Shown here one piece after another: positions 11,740 to 24,300 of a DNA stretch of 64,000 nucleotides. Below the pieces are notes generated by a model. That model worked only from the letters and a program-made list of their open reading frames with translations, did not search any database and was not told the DNA's origin. The DNA comes from Odontocerum albicorne (lineage: Eukaryota; Arthropoda; Insecta; Trichoptera; Odontoceridae): the NCBI GenBank assembly GCA_949825065.1, contig OX463856.1, forward strand, positions 13,267,238 through 13,331,237. The letters run 5' to 3'. The translations under genes and the position numbers were made by a program. Position 1 is the stretch's first letter; each line of letters starts with the position of its first letter.

Positions 11740-11960
11740 ATATACAGTTCAGTTCGATCCCACCACTACCTACGCTGTTATTGGGGACAATAAGTCTCCA
11801 TCCAGCGCGATCTACATTAGGAGATCGAAATCTTCTTTATTTTTTTATGAGCGTGACGTCACGTAGTGACAATGCGAGAACCGCCCAAAGGGACTCTTTC
11901 TCCAATGGCTGTGTGAAAAGATTAGTAATGATGACGGATTTAAGGTCCGACATCACGGGA
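11740..11960 (+). repeat. Dispersed repeat family C, copy 1
   Basis: The segment contains CAGTTCAGTTCGATCC, a GTTATTGGGGA block, TCCATCCAGCGCGATCTACA, then GATCGAAATCTTCTTTATTT and TTTATGAGCGTGACGTCAC. The same order occurs reversed at 63205-63390, and the first half recurs at 49165-49245. It looks like a short interspersed or miniature element; its termini are not resolved. Confidence 0.6.
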
Positions 11961-12210
11961 GACGGAAAATGACTCGCAGGGCAGATTTTTCTTTCTTATA
12001 AAGTGATTTAAGGCCTGGAGGCCAAACAGGTCAGCGAGTTGCCAGTACTTGCACAGAAAATTTAAAATGCAACTAAACTATCGCTTGACACCACTAGATA
12101 TGTATACTCGTACATGGCATGTAAAATAAATAAATTAGAAATGAAAAGTGGAGAATACGTTTAAGATAACTAATAGATAATCCGGACCTGATTTGATTGG
12201 CCTGTGAGAC

Positions 12211-12218
12211 TATAAAAG
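12211..12218 (+). promoter_or_regulatory. Candidate TATA box of the serine protease gene
   Basis: TATAAAAG lies 53 bp before the ATG at 12264. A TCAGT motif like the arthropod initiator is at 12251-12255. That is about 42 bp downstream, longer than the usual 30, so the start may instead be near 12241. Confidence 0.55.
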
Positions 12219-12263
12219 CAAGGATCGTAAAGAAACAAGAATACATTGGATCAGTGTGTTAAC

Positions 12264-12351
12264 ATGGAGAATCCAACGTTGCCCAGGACATCAAAAAACT
12301 GGTTAACCTTGACATTTTTAGTCTGTTTCTTCGTGTCTCGAGGATTTGGAC
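12264..12351 (+). CDS. Serine protease exon 1 (signal peptide)
   Basis: ATG at 12264 begins MENPTLPRTSKNWLTLTFLV, then CFFVSRGFG, an n-region plus hydrophobic core typical of a secretory signal. The donor is C|GTAAGT at 12352. Linkage to the protease exons is inferred from strand, phase and the TATA box just upstream; no transcript evidence is available here. Confidence 0.7.
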
Positions 12352-15300
12352 GTAAGTTTTATTTTGTTATATCTTCTTTTAATTATTTACTCCATTAATG
12401 AAATTACAATTGATAATCATAATCGTTCATTGAGGGGTGATAGCTCCGTAGTTTGTATCGACATCATAAAAAAAACTTAGTAATATATTCAACCGAATAG
12501 TTTACATTTAGTTCTTATATTGAAATGATGTGTTTATAAGTAATAGCCTGTCAATAATTACGTGTTTATTAGTAATAATCTGCCAATAATTACGTGTTTA
12601 TTAGTAATAACCTGCTAATAATTATTGAAGTAAATAAAAAAAATGTAATATGCCTGGAAAATATTGTTTCAATTTTGTGTCACTGATTTTGTTTATTTTA
12701 TTTAATAACAAAGTATGACAAGGAAATATAACCCTTATTGCCAAATTCGTACTTTCTCTCTTTACGAAGATTTGCCTGTTTCTTTAAAATGGTGACGAGT
12801 CCTCGGCGGGAAATACAATATGTTTACGATCACTACAAAAATTCTTGAACATCGCAATAGATAACTTCGTACTACTTTAACAGTAACTTTAAAAAAAAAA
12901 AAAAAATGGATCTTCAAAACTACAATTAAAATATCATCCTGTCTTATATATATGCACCTAGAAGGTTTTAGAATAGTTGTGGAGATATATTTTGGCTGTT
13001 GCAGCTTTATAGATGTTATTAAACAACTTAATGTATACCTTATCATCAAGCTACCATAGTAGTGGCTCTAAAAAACACCCTTGTGTTTGTAGAGCCTCTA
13101 CACTGTCATATTTTTGACTGACTCAAGGCTTTTGAAAAGTCTACAAAAATTTAGTTCGTATCTTTCATAGCCTTCTATAATTTACCGCAGTTGTTGAATA
13201 TATTATGATCCATGATACTGAAACCTTTCCTGAATCCAGCTTGTGCTTATGGCTGGTTCATGTCAAAAGTTATCGAGAGTCTATATAGTAAATATTTTGC
13301 ACAAAAAGGTAACAAGCTGATCGAATGGTAGTTCTTAAGATCCCCTTGGTCGCTTTTCTTATGGAGAAGTATTACGGTTTTAGATTTCCAATCATCTGGA
13401 ATGTCTTTTACTAGAAGGCACTTATTGAGGAGTGTTAATAAGACGGTATCCACTTCCCTACCCGTTTCTTTTAGGATGTCAATGGGCAAACCGTCGGTGC
13501 TAACGGCCTTGACGGATTGTATATTTGATTGCGTATCTGATATCTCTTGATCTTTGGGATATTTTCGTCCACCGTTGTTTCGAGATCTAAGTTTGAACTT
13601 TGGTCAATGTTGTTTCATGAATAATTTTTAATTCGTGATAATGTGGAAAAAACCTTCCTCTTTGACAATAAAGTTTTAAGTATACTGAGAAATATACTCA
13701 AAGCGATTTTTACATTTGTGAAAGTAAATAGAATGAGACTCCTATCTTCTACAAGTTTGCACATTTGTGAAAGTAAATAGAATGAGACTCCTATCTTCTA
13801 CAAGTTTGCACATTTGTGAAAGTAAATAGAATGAGACTCCCATCTTCTACAAGTTTGCACATTTGTGAAAGTAAATAGAATGAGACTCCTATCTTCTACA
13901 AGTTTGCACATTTGTGAAAGTAAATAGAATGAGACTCCTATCTTCTACAAGTTTGCATATTTGACCAATTTTTGTTTTTTCGACTTCATATTTTTTTTCG
14001 CATTTATTTTTCGGGACCCGGGGCCTTGATGAATTTGGGGACCCAACCCTTTTGGCCCTATAGTCAATCCGATGCTTTTGTGATGCATGTAATATTTTAA
14101 CTTTTATTTATTTGAAATTATAATTTGTCTTTATAAAAATATTACATCGCTCTATAAAAATCATGGACCACACACACATTCCCTGTAAAACATCTTACCA
14201 GCCTTACCTAAGCATTATTCTCGTAACAAACTGGAATAATTCAGCCTGAATAGTGTCGATATAGAAGGTAGAAACACGTGTTGCATTGTTATTGTAATTA
14301 GTGGAACAATATAGTAATTTATTGGTTAGTATTCAAATCAATATAATTTACCTTATATTCAACCAGACTTAAGTGTATCAAAATCTGCTAAAATGATAGT
14401 ACACAACAGAAGTCTAGTGCCAACTTTGATGTATGAAAAATACTTAAAGGAACGGAATAAATGCTTTAAAAATGCGTGCAGTAAAAATAATACATGGTGG
14501 GGGGAGGGGGGGGGATGTATGTCAGAATACGAAATGGAGGGGATAAGGGATTAATGCAAATTTAAGGCTGATGTTTTGAACATGATGAAGAAGAGGACAT
14601 TGAGATGGTGTGGGTATGTAGAACGAATGAATGAAGAATGTCAAATACAACTTATATATAATGCAAATGTGAGTTGAAGGCGTGATAGAGGAATACCAAG
14701 GTATGGTTGGATCAAGTGATTGATATTTTGAAAGAAGTAATCATAGAGAGTCAGATAAATCGATAGTCTGGTGTTCTGTCCACTTGGACAAAGAAATGAT
14801 GCGATGGTTTATAAATATGTAATTTATCTTTATGTAGATATGAAACGATTAGGTGTTACCGTTTTTTTTTTCAAATTTAAAAATTAGCACCAAAAGTAAA
14901 ACAAATTGGTAAATGTTATACGTCATTCGAAAGAAAATTTTCTGATTTACAAGACATTGAGTTTGATTTTACGTTACATTTATTATTTTATTTGATTACA
15001 AGCCTTCAAAATGGAATGTCGAGTAGACGAAAGTGAGCATTTTCGACTGTGAATGAAAGGACAACTTGTTGACAAAAAATGAAAGGATAGTTCATCACCA
15101 GTAATGATGCGGTAAAGGAACCTTTGCTTGTGGCCACGCGTAGCTTGATGACGCGCGAGCAAACCAGCAGAAATTGTCGAACGTTGATTTTTGTTGTTTT
15201 CACTCAAGGGCCGAACTTCTGGACTTTTCCCATTATTTAAGATGGCGGTATACATTCATATGACTACAATTCATCTGATCAGCCAATTCTACGGTGATTT

Positions 15301-18300
15301 GAAGGGGATCTTCATGAATAATATGGTTTAAGCGGTCCTCATCGAAGTCCACTGGTCGTCCGGAACGCTCCATGTCTTTCAGGTCGAAATTACCGTCTTT
15401 GAAACGCAAAAACCATCGACGAGCTGTCCTTTCATCCATAGGATCTTCACCGTACACTTCGCAAATATCGCGAGCAGCTATGGCAGCTTTATTCCCTTGA
15501 TTGAATGCGAACAGAAGGAGGTGTCGGAAATGTTCACTTTCGTCTACTTGACATTCCATTTTGAAGGCTTGTAATCAAATAAAATAATATATGTAACGTA
15601 AAAGCAAACACACTCTCTTGTAAAACAGAAAATTTTCTTTCGAATGACGTATAACCTTCACCATTTTGTTTTACTTTTGGTGCTCATTTTTAAATTTGGA
15701 AAAAATGGACACAATTTATGTTAACACCCAATACATTAGGTCATCGCTAGTTTTGAGAACTAGCGAAACGGAATTGTTCTCAGAATAGGAATTTTAAGTC
15801 AATAACATGCGAACGAGTGTATGAAATTCAACTTTGTTATATCATTTTAAATTATACGATATGGTTATGCAAAGAGCTTCTTATTATATTTTATCTCATT
15901 TACGATATTCTTGTGCAAAGAGTTATTAGAATAGTTTATCTCATGTTAACGAGACTGTTGTGCAAAGAGCTTATTGCAATAATTTATTTAATTTTTCACG
16001 ATAATGTTTTGCAAAGAGCTCATTAAAATAGTTTATTTCATTTTACGATATTTTTGTGGGAAAAGCTTATAACAATAGTTCATCCCATTTTAACGATAAT
16101 ATTGTGCAAATAGCTTATTACAAAAGTTCATCTAATTTTTACGATATTTTTGTGTAAAGAGCTAATTATAATAGTTAATCATATTTTTGGCGACACTGGG
16201 TGTATTTTGTATTTTTGGCGACACTGTTGTTGAAAAATTGAAAATATTACGTCAAATAACGATCTTGTGTCGAAATAACGATGTAATCAATATTTCTGGA
16301 GAAGGTATACGAATCTACGACCTTATGCGGAGTTTAAAACCCGTTTCAACTAACTGCTGACAATTATCTAGTACAAGCAAATAATTTACAATCATGACGG
16401 CTATTTTATTACTGACCATCATGCAGTAAACACATGCATACATATAATCACGTTATGTCTCTTGCAGGGTAGGCAGAAGGAATATAACAGTGCGTTATAA
16501 TCCCTCTGACAACCCTGCTAAAGACAAACCTCTGAAATACCTCTTTGACAGATCGATGTCATTGCCTACTATTGACTTTAATACCTCAAGAAATCTGTTT
16601 GTAAGAGTTCCAGTCAGTTCAGCGTATACTATTGTATAAAGAAACACCACTTTCCCCAGAATTAAATAAAGCTTCTGTTGAAGTATGCCTTTATTTTATC
16701 ACTAGACCCGTGCCATGTACGGTTTCAGATTTTGTTTCTAATTGAGATTGGTTTTAAAAAGAGAACTGCTGTAATTTTCTCACTGTCATTTTATTGCCTG
16801 TTTTGTTTTTCACACGTTATTATTTCTAATGAATCACGACATTCCAAACACAATATTACAAAAAAAATATTGACGAGTTTAACTACTTATTACTCCAATA
16901 TATACATTAAAAACGGATTTTCAAATAAAAAGTCGCATTTTACTGATACAATACCACCCCGACACATCAACTGACAGCTGAATGTCAAAACTATAAAATC
17001 TTCCCTCGCGACTAGTACTCATTCAAAACTACATTAAGACGTGGATAAACATAAATTGTTTCATTTATACAAATTAAAGTATTACAGCGAATACTATATT
17101 TTACTTATAAAAGTGAAAATAGTGCGACAAAAATAGCTTGACCTCTTGTTTTTCTATCAAATCACAGAACTTTCGTTTCCTCCACATTCATGCATGTCGT
17201 CATGCAAAATCTTTTATTTTATCTTTTAATCCCGATCCGGAGATTGCGGGTTCGATCCCCGCTGGAACCCAGATTTTTTTAAATAGGATTCCAGTCTGGT
17301 TACCAATTAGGGCCCATAAAAACATATTTCTGGTTGGTTGTAAGATATTGCCACATAGCAATAAACTCGCCAGGTTAAAAAAAATCTAATTCACTTAATC
17401 CAGTCAGTTTTCATCAGTCTACCATTTCCGTGTACACTTTGCTCTTCTAACTTGTAAATTCACTTATTCATTCATTCTCTCCACACCGTTTAACCATTTT
17501 AACGTTCATAACTTAAAATAAGTATACATTTTTACACATGCATTATTTTGTATCTTTATTGCGCTTTATTTCATACATTGACACTGCACAGCTTGTGTGT
17601 TCATCTTCACATCACTAATATTTATTTTATCATTCTTCTGCCAAGTCCAACTTTCACTTCCATACGTCAAGGTCCACCAACACAATAGCATGTGTTGTAT
17701 TTTTTGTTTCTTTTGATACAGCATGGTTATTTTATATTAAATTAAGAGCTCCGTTTACCTTGATCCCTGTCGCTACCTTGATTTCAATATATCTTACTAT
17801 TTGCCCATCACACCTAAACATTCTGCTCAGATAACAGAACTCATCTTTCTGATTCAGTTTCTCAGAGTTAACACATTCATCGCAAATACTTTTTACTGCA
17901 CGTCTTTACACAACATAATATAATCAAAACTTTCACACAATTCACTTATCATATCCCTTAAGTGTTATGAATAATTATTAAAAATACTTTTGAACTGGGA
18001 TAAACCAAAATTCAAGAGCGATCTCCTAGATTAAATTCATAGTCCGGCCTTAATTCTAATTTTTTACATTACTTTTTTTTTTGGTATTGAAAGATGAACT
18101 TCACGTGTTCCAAACTTCCAAGAGAGGTAATAAAACCACGCGCTTTCCTTATTAAAGAAAGCTACGATAAATTTGAACTTTAACCCTTCCTGTCCTGTGA
18201 TGTGTAGCTAGTACACATTGCTTTTAAAAACTTTAATATCTCTATAAATATAATAAATAGTGGGTTCAGATTTTAGGTATTCTTCCGTAATACATTTACG

Positions 18301-21300
18301 CATTGAATGAAAAAAATAATATCAATAATAATTAGCACTTATCGGCCACATCAGATATGTTTTGTGACAATCGGGAATAAAATTCAGCAATACCAGTGCC
18401 AGTGTGTGACGTAGGTATATTCATTCTAAAAAATTGCCATGGGTGAGGAAGCGACGCTATTCACGTCTCACTCTCACTCTTCTTCGATATATGGGTACGT
18501 AAGAAATAGAATCTCAGTTCGCTCGCTTCTCTTGCTTAGTAGCCAGCGGGCTTTTGTTCGAGGTGGTCGTTTCGCCCGTTTTGTGAACGTCGTCCGATGT
18601 TTTTTTTCGTGTTTTCAGCAATTAAATTTCAATTATTATCACTTTTGAATTCAAGTTTAATTAGTTTAAGCGATTGGCTATGAATATTCTTATTCTTCCG
18701 ATTTTAAATCGCTCATTTTTACATGTGTATTGAATACACAGCACCGGAACGGGCAGATTTTTTTAGCACAGGAAGGGAAAGGTTAAAAACAATTTTTTTT
18801 CAGTCAAAAAATTGTTAAGATTTAAAATTTTCTGTTATAACCGAACATTGAATTCGAACCCTAGTTACTTTATTAATAATAGAAGTTTTAAATAATAAAA
18901 CTCTTATAGGATACATTTTTATAGACCACAGTCACGTCGCTTATTTGTTAGTGTGAACTTCACAAAAGTCAACCATTAATACAAATAAATAAAAATATAA
19001 CCTAACAATCTGACTCAACACACTGTGCGAGTATAAAAGCCTTATGCTATCGAGGGTAAGCTACAGTCATACTTGGGTTATCTGAGCTGTCACCTCATAG
19101 GCAGTTCGTTGCACGATTGGGTTTAAGGAATTCAACCTTTGATGATTACTTAAGCAAAAGTTCATCAGGTGCAGCAACGTCCTGCTACCGAAACCTTGTA
19201 AGAGTTTTAATTTTTTCCAACATTGACATAACCACCATGGTCTTGATTGCTGGTTTGATTTCCGTTGGTATCCACATAAAAAAAATGAAGGGTTTCAGTC
19301 AAATTCTAATTTACAGCATGTTTAACAGATTCCTGATTGCTTGAAAGAGATTCCAACATCATAATGAACCGGCCATGTTATACTGTACATACACAGTGAA
19401 AGTGTACTATATTGTTTCTCAACCTCTAAACCTTGCGGCTCACCTAAAATATAGAAAAAATACAATTAAGATTGCGATCTCCCAGTAGCAACTCAATATC
19501 TTATTAGTGCATGTGCACGTGGCCATATAACTTTGTACTTGCACAAATACGATGTGCATTCTCAGTTTAAGATATTGACTGTTTTACGTAACTAACATGA
19601 AATATAAGCAGTTTGAAATTAATGGTGTTAGTTTCTCTCAGAGAATGGGTTATTCATCTTTTGACCACGTAAGTTATTTTCGTTTTCGAGTCACCACTGA
19701 TATTTTACCGACACCCTCTCAGTCGCAGCCCACAGTTTGAGAAATGATGGTGTGATACAGTGCAATAATGAATAATCATTATTTGATTATTATAAACATT
19801 TTCTTGTTCTCATAATTACCTCCTGCAATATTTCACACTTAGGAATCACCATCTTGTACCCGAATGGCGTTTAATTTAATAAAATGTTTATGGTTCAGTT
19901 CCTTACAGTTCTATAAAGACGCCACTTCCTCCGGAGAATACAGCTAATGTTAAGGTATGTCATTATTTTATTACTAGACCTGTGCCATGTAAGTTTTCAG
20001 TTTTTTTTCTAACTTAAATGAATGCTAGGGAAGGAGCGCGTATTGTAGTTTTTTACTGTCTTTTTATTATCTATTTTATTGTTTTTCATACACTCATACA
20101 CTTCACGACACTTATTGTTATTATTTTTAGTGAATTACGACATTAAAACAATATTACAATATATATTGGCTGGTTTAACTACTTGCTACTGAGATATACA
20201 CATTTCATTTGGATTTTCCATAAAATAGACCGCATTGAATAGAATGATACCGTCCCGACACATCAACTGACAGTTGAATGTCAAACTACAAAATTTTCTC
20301 TATTGACTATTATTCATTGAATACACCAGGACGTGAATACACAGAAATTATTTCAATTATATACTTGAATTACTGCAACGAATGCCTCATTTAAAAAAAA
20401 TACACAAGTGATAATAATGCGACGTATTTTATTGAAAATCAAAATTATTCAAATTATTATTGACATAATTTGCAATTCAATATAGCTTATTACTAAAGCC
20501 TATCTCACTAAACGATATTGTTGTGTTAAGAGATTTTTGCAATAGTCTATCTCATTTTAATGATATTGTTGTGTAAAGAGCATATTACAATAGCTTACAT
20601 TTTAATGATATTGTTGTGTAAAGAGCATATTACAATAACTTACATTTTTCGAATTCGGAAGAAGTTCGGAGCATTGCAAATATATTTGGAGAAGTATTAC
20701 TACACTAACTCCCCCCATCAACTGTGCTGCCGTGCGGGACAAAACATATCCAGTTCGATCTGCGCTAAAAAATATAAATCTTCTTTTTGAGTATTTGAGT
20801 GTGTTAGCTTTAGCGTCACTCAGAGACAAAAAGATAACTAACTGTCAGAGACGCACTCAAGTGTTAAAAAAATAACGGAAAATGGGAAATTAAAAAAAAC
20901 GTAATACAGAAGCGCCCTGAGACGCCGTGGGATATTTGGAAGTTTTAACGATTCCAAGCAATTTCGATTCAATGCGCTGATGCACGGTTACAATGATACG
21001 AAGTGACAACTTTTCACATGAATTTAAGAGCCATTCAGGGTCCAATCTCCATCTGAATACATTGTAAAAGGAAGATACACAAATTGGCAATACTCGTTGT
21101 TGATATGTAACTGGTTGATATGTAACTGGTTGATATGTAACTGGTTGATATGGAACTGGCTGATATGCAACTGGCTGATATGTAACTGGTCGATATGGAA
21201 CTAGTTGATATGGAACTGGTTGATGTGGAAGTGATTGATATGGAACTGGCTGATATGGAACTGGTTGACATGGAATTGGTTGATATGTAACTGGTTGATA

Positions 21301-24300
21301 TGGAATTTGTTGATATGTTGATATAGAACTGGCTGATATGCAACTGGCTGATATGGAACTGGTTGATATGGAACTGGCTGATATGGAACTGGTTGATATG
21401 GAACTGGCTGATATGGAACTGGTTGATATGGAACTGGCTGATATGGAACTGGTTGATATGGAACTGGTTGATATGGAACTGGCTGATATGGAACTGGCTG
21501 ATATGGAACTGGTTGATATGGAACTGGTTGATATGGAACACGTTGATATGGAACTAGTTGAATTTTAACATGGAATATAAAATGAAGATTTAAGACACTG
21601 TATGATGAACAACAGGCTCACTTATAATACTTACTTAATTAAAAAAAAACGAGAAAAAAATTGTATACACTAGAGCAGCGTGAAATAAAAAAGTTAAAAC
21701 TACCGACATAGCCAATACGAGTATACTAAAGAAATATAAAGATTGAAGTTAAAGTTGGCAGTGATTTGCTTAAAAGTTTACCATTAAAGCTTCCGCAGCA
21801 AGAGAGGAATAAGTTAGTTCATTAGCTTGATTTCATCCATGGTGAGCCGAGCTGTGTATAATGATAATAACCATATCTTACCAATATCTCTGTCATCCTT
21901 TCCCTCATGTTTTTAATGGTCTTCTTCCATCTGGATCTGTCCCCGGGTCGATCAGAGAGCATCCGATATTGAAGATCCTGTCGCGGTCCTGATCAGGTCA
22001 TTCCACCTGGTTGTGGATCTTCCTTGAAATCTCGTTTCTTCGATGCTTCTGACGACCACGAGTTTATCCAGGCTATTTGGCTCTCTTCTCATGATGTGGC
22101 CAAAATACTGCAAGACACGTCGCATATACAATTACGAGAGGCGATCCTTTATTTCGAGCTCGGCTAAGATGGAAACATTTGTTCTCATGCCTGCCCATGG
22201 TATTCCGAGCATTCTGCGCAAACACCACATTTCAAAGGTACCGATCCGTCATCTTTCCGATTCTCCCAAGGTCCAAGTTTTAACACCAGACCAAAATATT
22301 GAGAAGATCAGTGTTGTTCTTTCCAATATACAATATAATGTAATCGTGCAAGAGTTTATCTGCGGTAAGAGGTGAAGCTAGATATCACCTATTCTTGCGG
22401 TTAAGCCTTTGAAATCATGGTGCGATACCAGACCTCCAAATCCAACGAAAAAATCTTCCATTAAAATCTAGAGTGCCATAGCCAGGAATATCCCACAAGT
22501 TATGGCGATGACCAATTGGCCGATTATCAGAGTATTTTGGGCAACTGAGAGACCAATTTACATGCTCCCTGCACACAATTGCATAGTAGAGCAATTGGCC
22601 AATGATCAGCACACTTTTGGCAACCGAGATACTAATTTAGGTGCGCCCAGCACCCAACTGCATAATAGACAAGCGATGACTAATTGGCCGATGATCAGCG
22701 TACTTTTGGCAACCGAGATACCAATTTACGCGCGCTCAGCACCCAACTTCATAGTAGACAAGCGATGACCAATTGACCAGTGATCAGCGTACTTTTGGCA
22801 ACCGAGAGATCAACTTATGTGCGCTCAGCACCCAACTAGCCGACAAAAACAGTACAAAATGCTCAAATATATTGTACTTCATCGAAAATTCCTGAAAGAT
22901 TTGAAAATATGTCCTATAAATAATAGAAATGTCCAATGGACCGAAAATATTTATCGAGTAACGAAAATATTGAAAATGTCTCACAACATCGACGTCAAAT
23001 GCACCTGCTTGCAAAACTATAAGAAGCTGAATATGTTAAATACTGCCGAAGAGCGTGCACTAAGAAAGATACATGAGGTGATACTGTAACATATGTCAGA
23101 ATACATAATTGAGTGATAAGGGATGAGTGTGAGTAAGATGAAGAAGAGCGTTCTGAGATAGTTTGGGCATGTAGAACGAATGAATTAAGAAACACTAGCA
23201 GAACAAATATATGGTACAAATGTGAGTGGAGTGCGTGGTAGAGGAAGACCAAGTAAAGGGTAATTGGATCAAGTGATAAGATTGAAAGAGAAGAAAATGT
23301 AAACATAAGACTAGTGATGCCAGTGACTCAGAGGAAATAAACATATCTCGTAAATCGCTTGCGAAAAGAAAAGAAATCTTAAATTAGTATGAAAAGAAAA
23401 TAACAAAATCTTCCAAAATTATTCAATACCACTGACCTAATGTTAATTTAATTATATTTTGATCACTTGAAATTTTATTCTTCATCGCTTCATGGGCTGC
23501 GGAAATATTATTTGTATGAAAAATTCTTCACAGAAAGGTTAAGCGCCCTTTGATGAAAAAAAATGCAGTACTACTTCCAACCAATCAAAAATATATTAAT
23601 GTGGCATTGAGGGAAAACCAGACAGGGATCATTTAAAAAAATCTAAATTCCGATATATTATATATTGAATCAACAACCCGAGCTGGAAGACGTGCGTCTG
23701 ACTAACTACGCCACGGAGATGGTCATGTAATGATGATGTGACGAACATTTTAATATCAAAAGTCAATTGTTAAATAACTGTCTAATGTACAATAAAAATA
23801 TGCAGAAGGGAGGCGTGAAATATTTGACATCAGAAAGAGGTCAGTCTCGATCAATTTACTGGCACCCATTCCAATTGCCAGTACGTCTCTGGTACCACCA
23901 TCTGTTTGTTTATACTCCATCTTTCACGGCTTCAAGGCCTTGAGACAATCTTTGAGACCCGAGTTTTTGTAACATGAACGAGTATGCAAATTAATGGATG
24001 TTTATTAAATTTGGGTGTATAATGAAGTCGTTCGCAAGACAACTGACGACTGTAAGACGAATGACGGATGCTTCATATCCTATCGGTGGATGCCTTAAAC
24101 TACATATACATGTAATGTACACTGACGTTATGTACACTGACGACCTGCCACTGACGTAATGCATATAATACTCGTTATGTACACTGACGACCTGCCACTG
24201 ACGTAATGCATATAATACTCGTTATGTACACTGACGACCTCCGTGGCTTAGTTGATAATACGCTTGTCTCCATACGATTTCTCTGGCTTTTTAAGGGTCC

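Noticed and set aside
16468..16600. An exon-like segment (TTGCAG acceptor, 44 open codons, GTAAGA donor) considered as a missing protease exon
   Set aside because: It has no Cys, its phase does not fit exon 1, and it lies next to repeat D.
19032..19205. TATAAAAG box followed by an exon-like piece ending CTACCGAAACCTT|GTAAG
   Set aside because: The open frame has no recognisable domain or start codon and no matching downstream exons.
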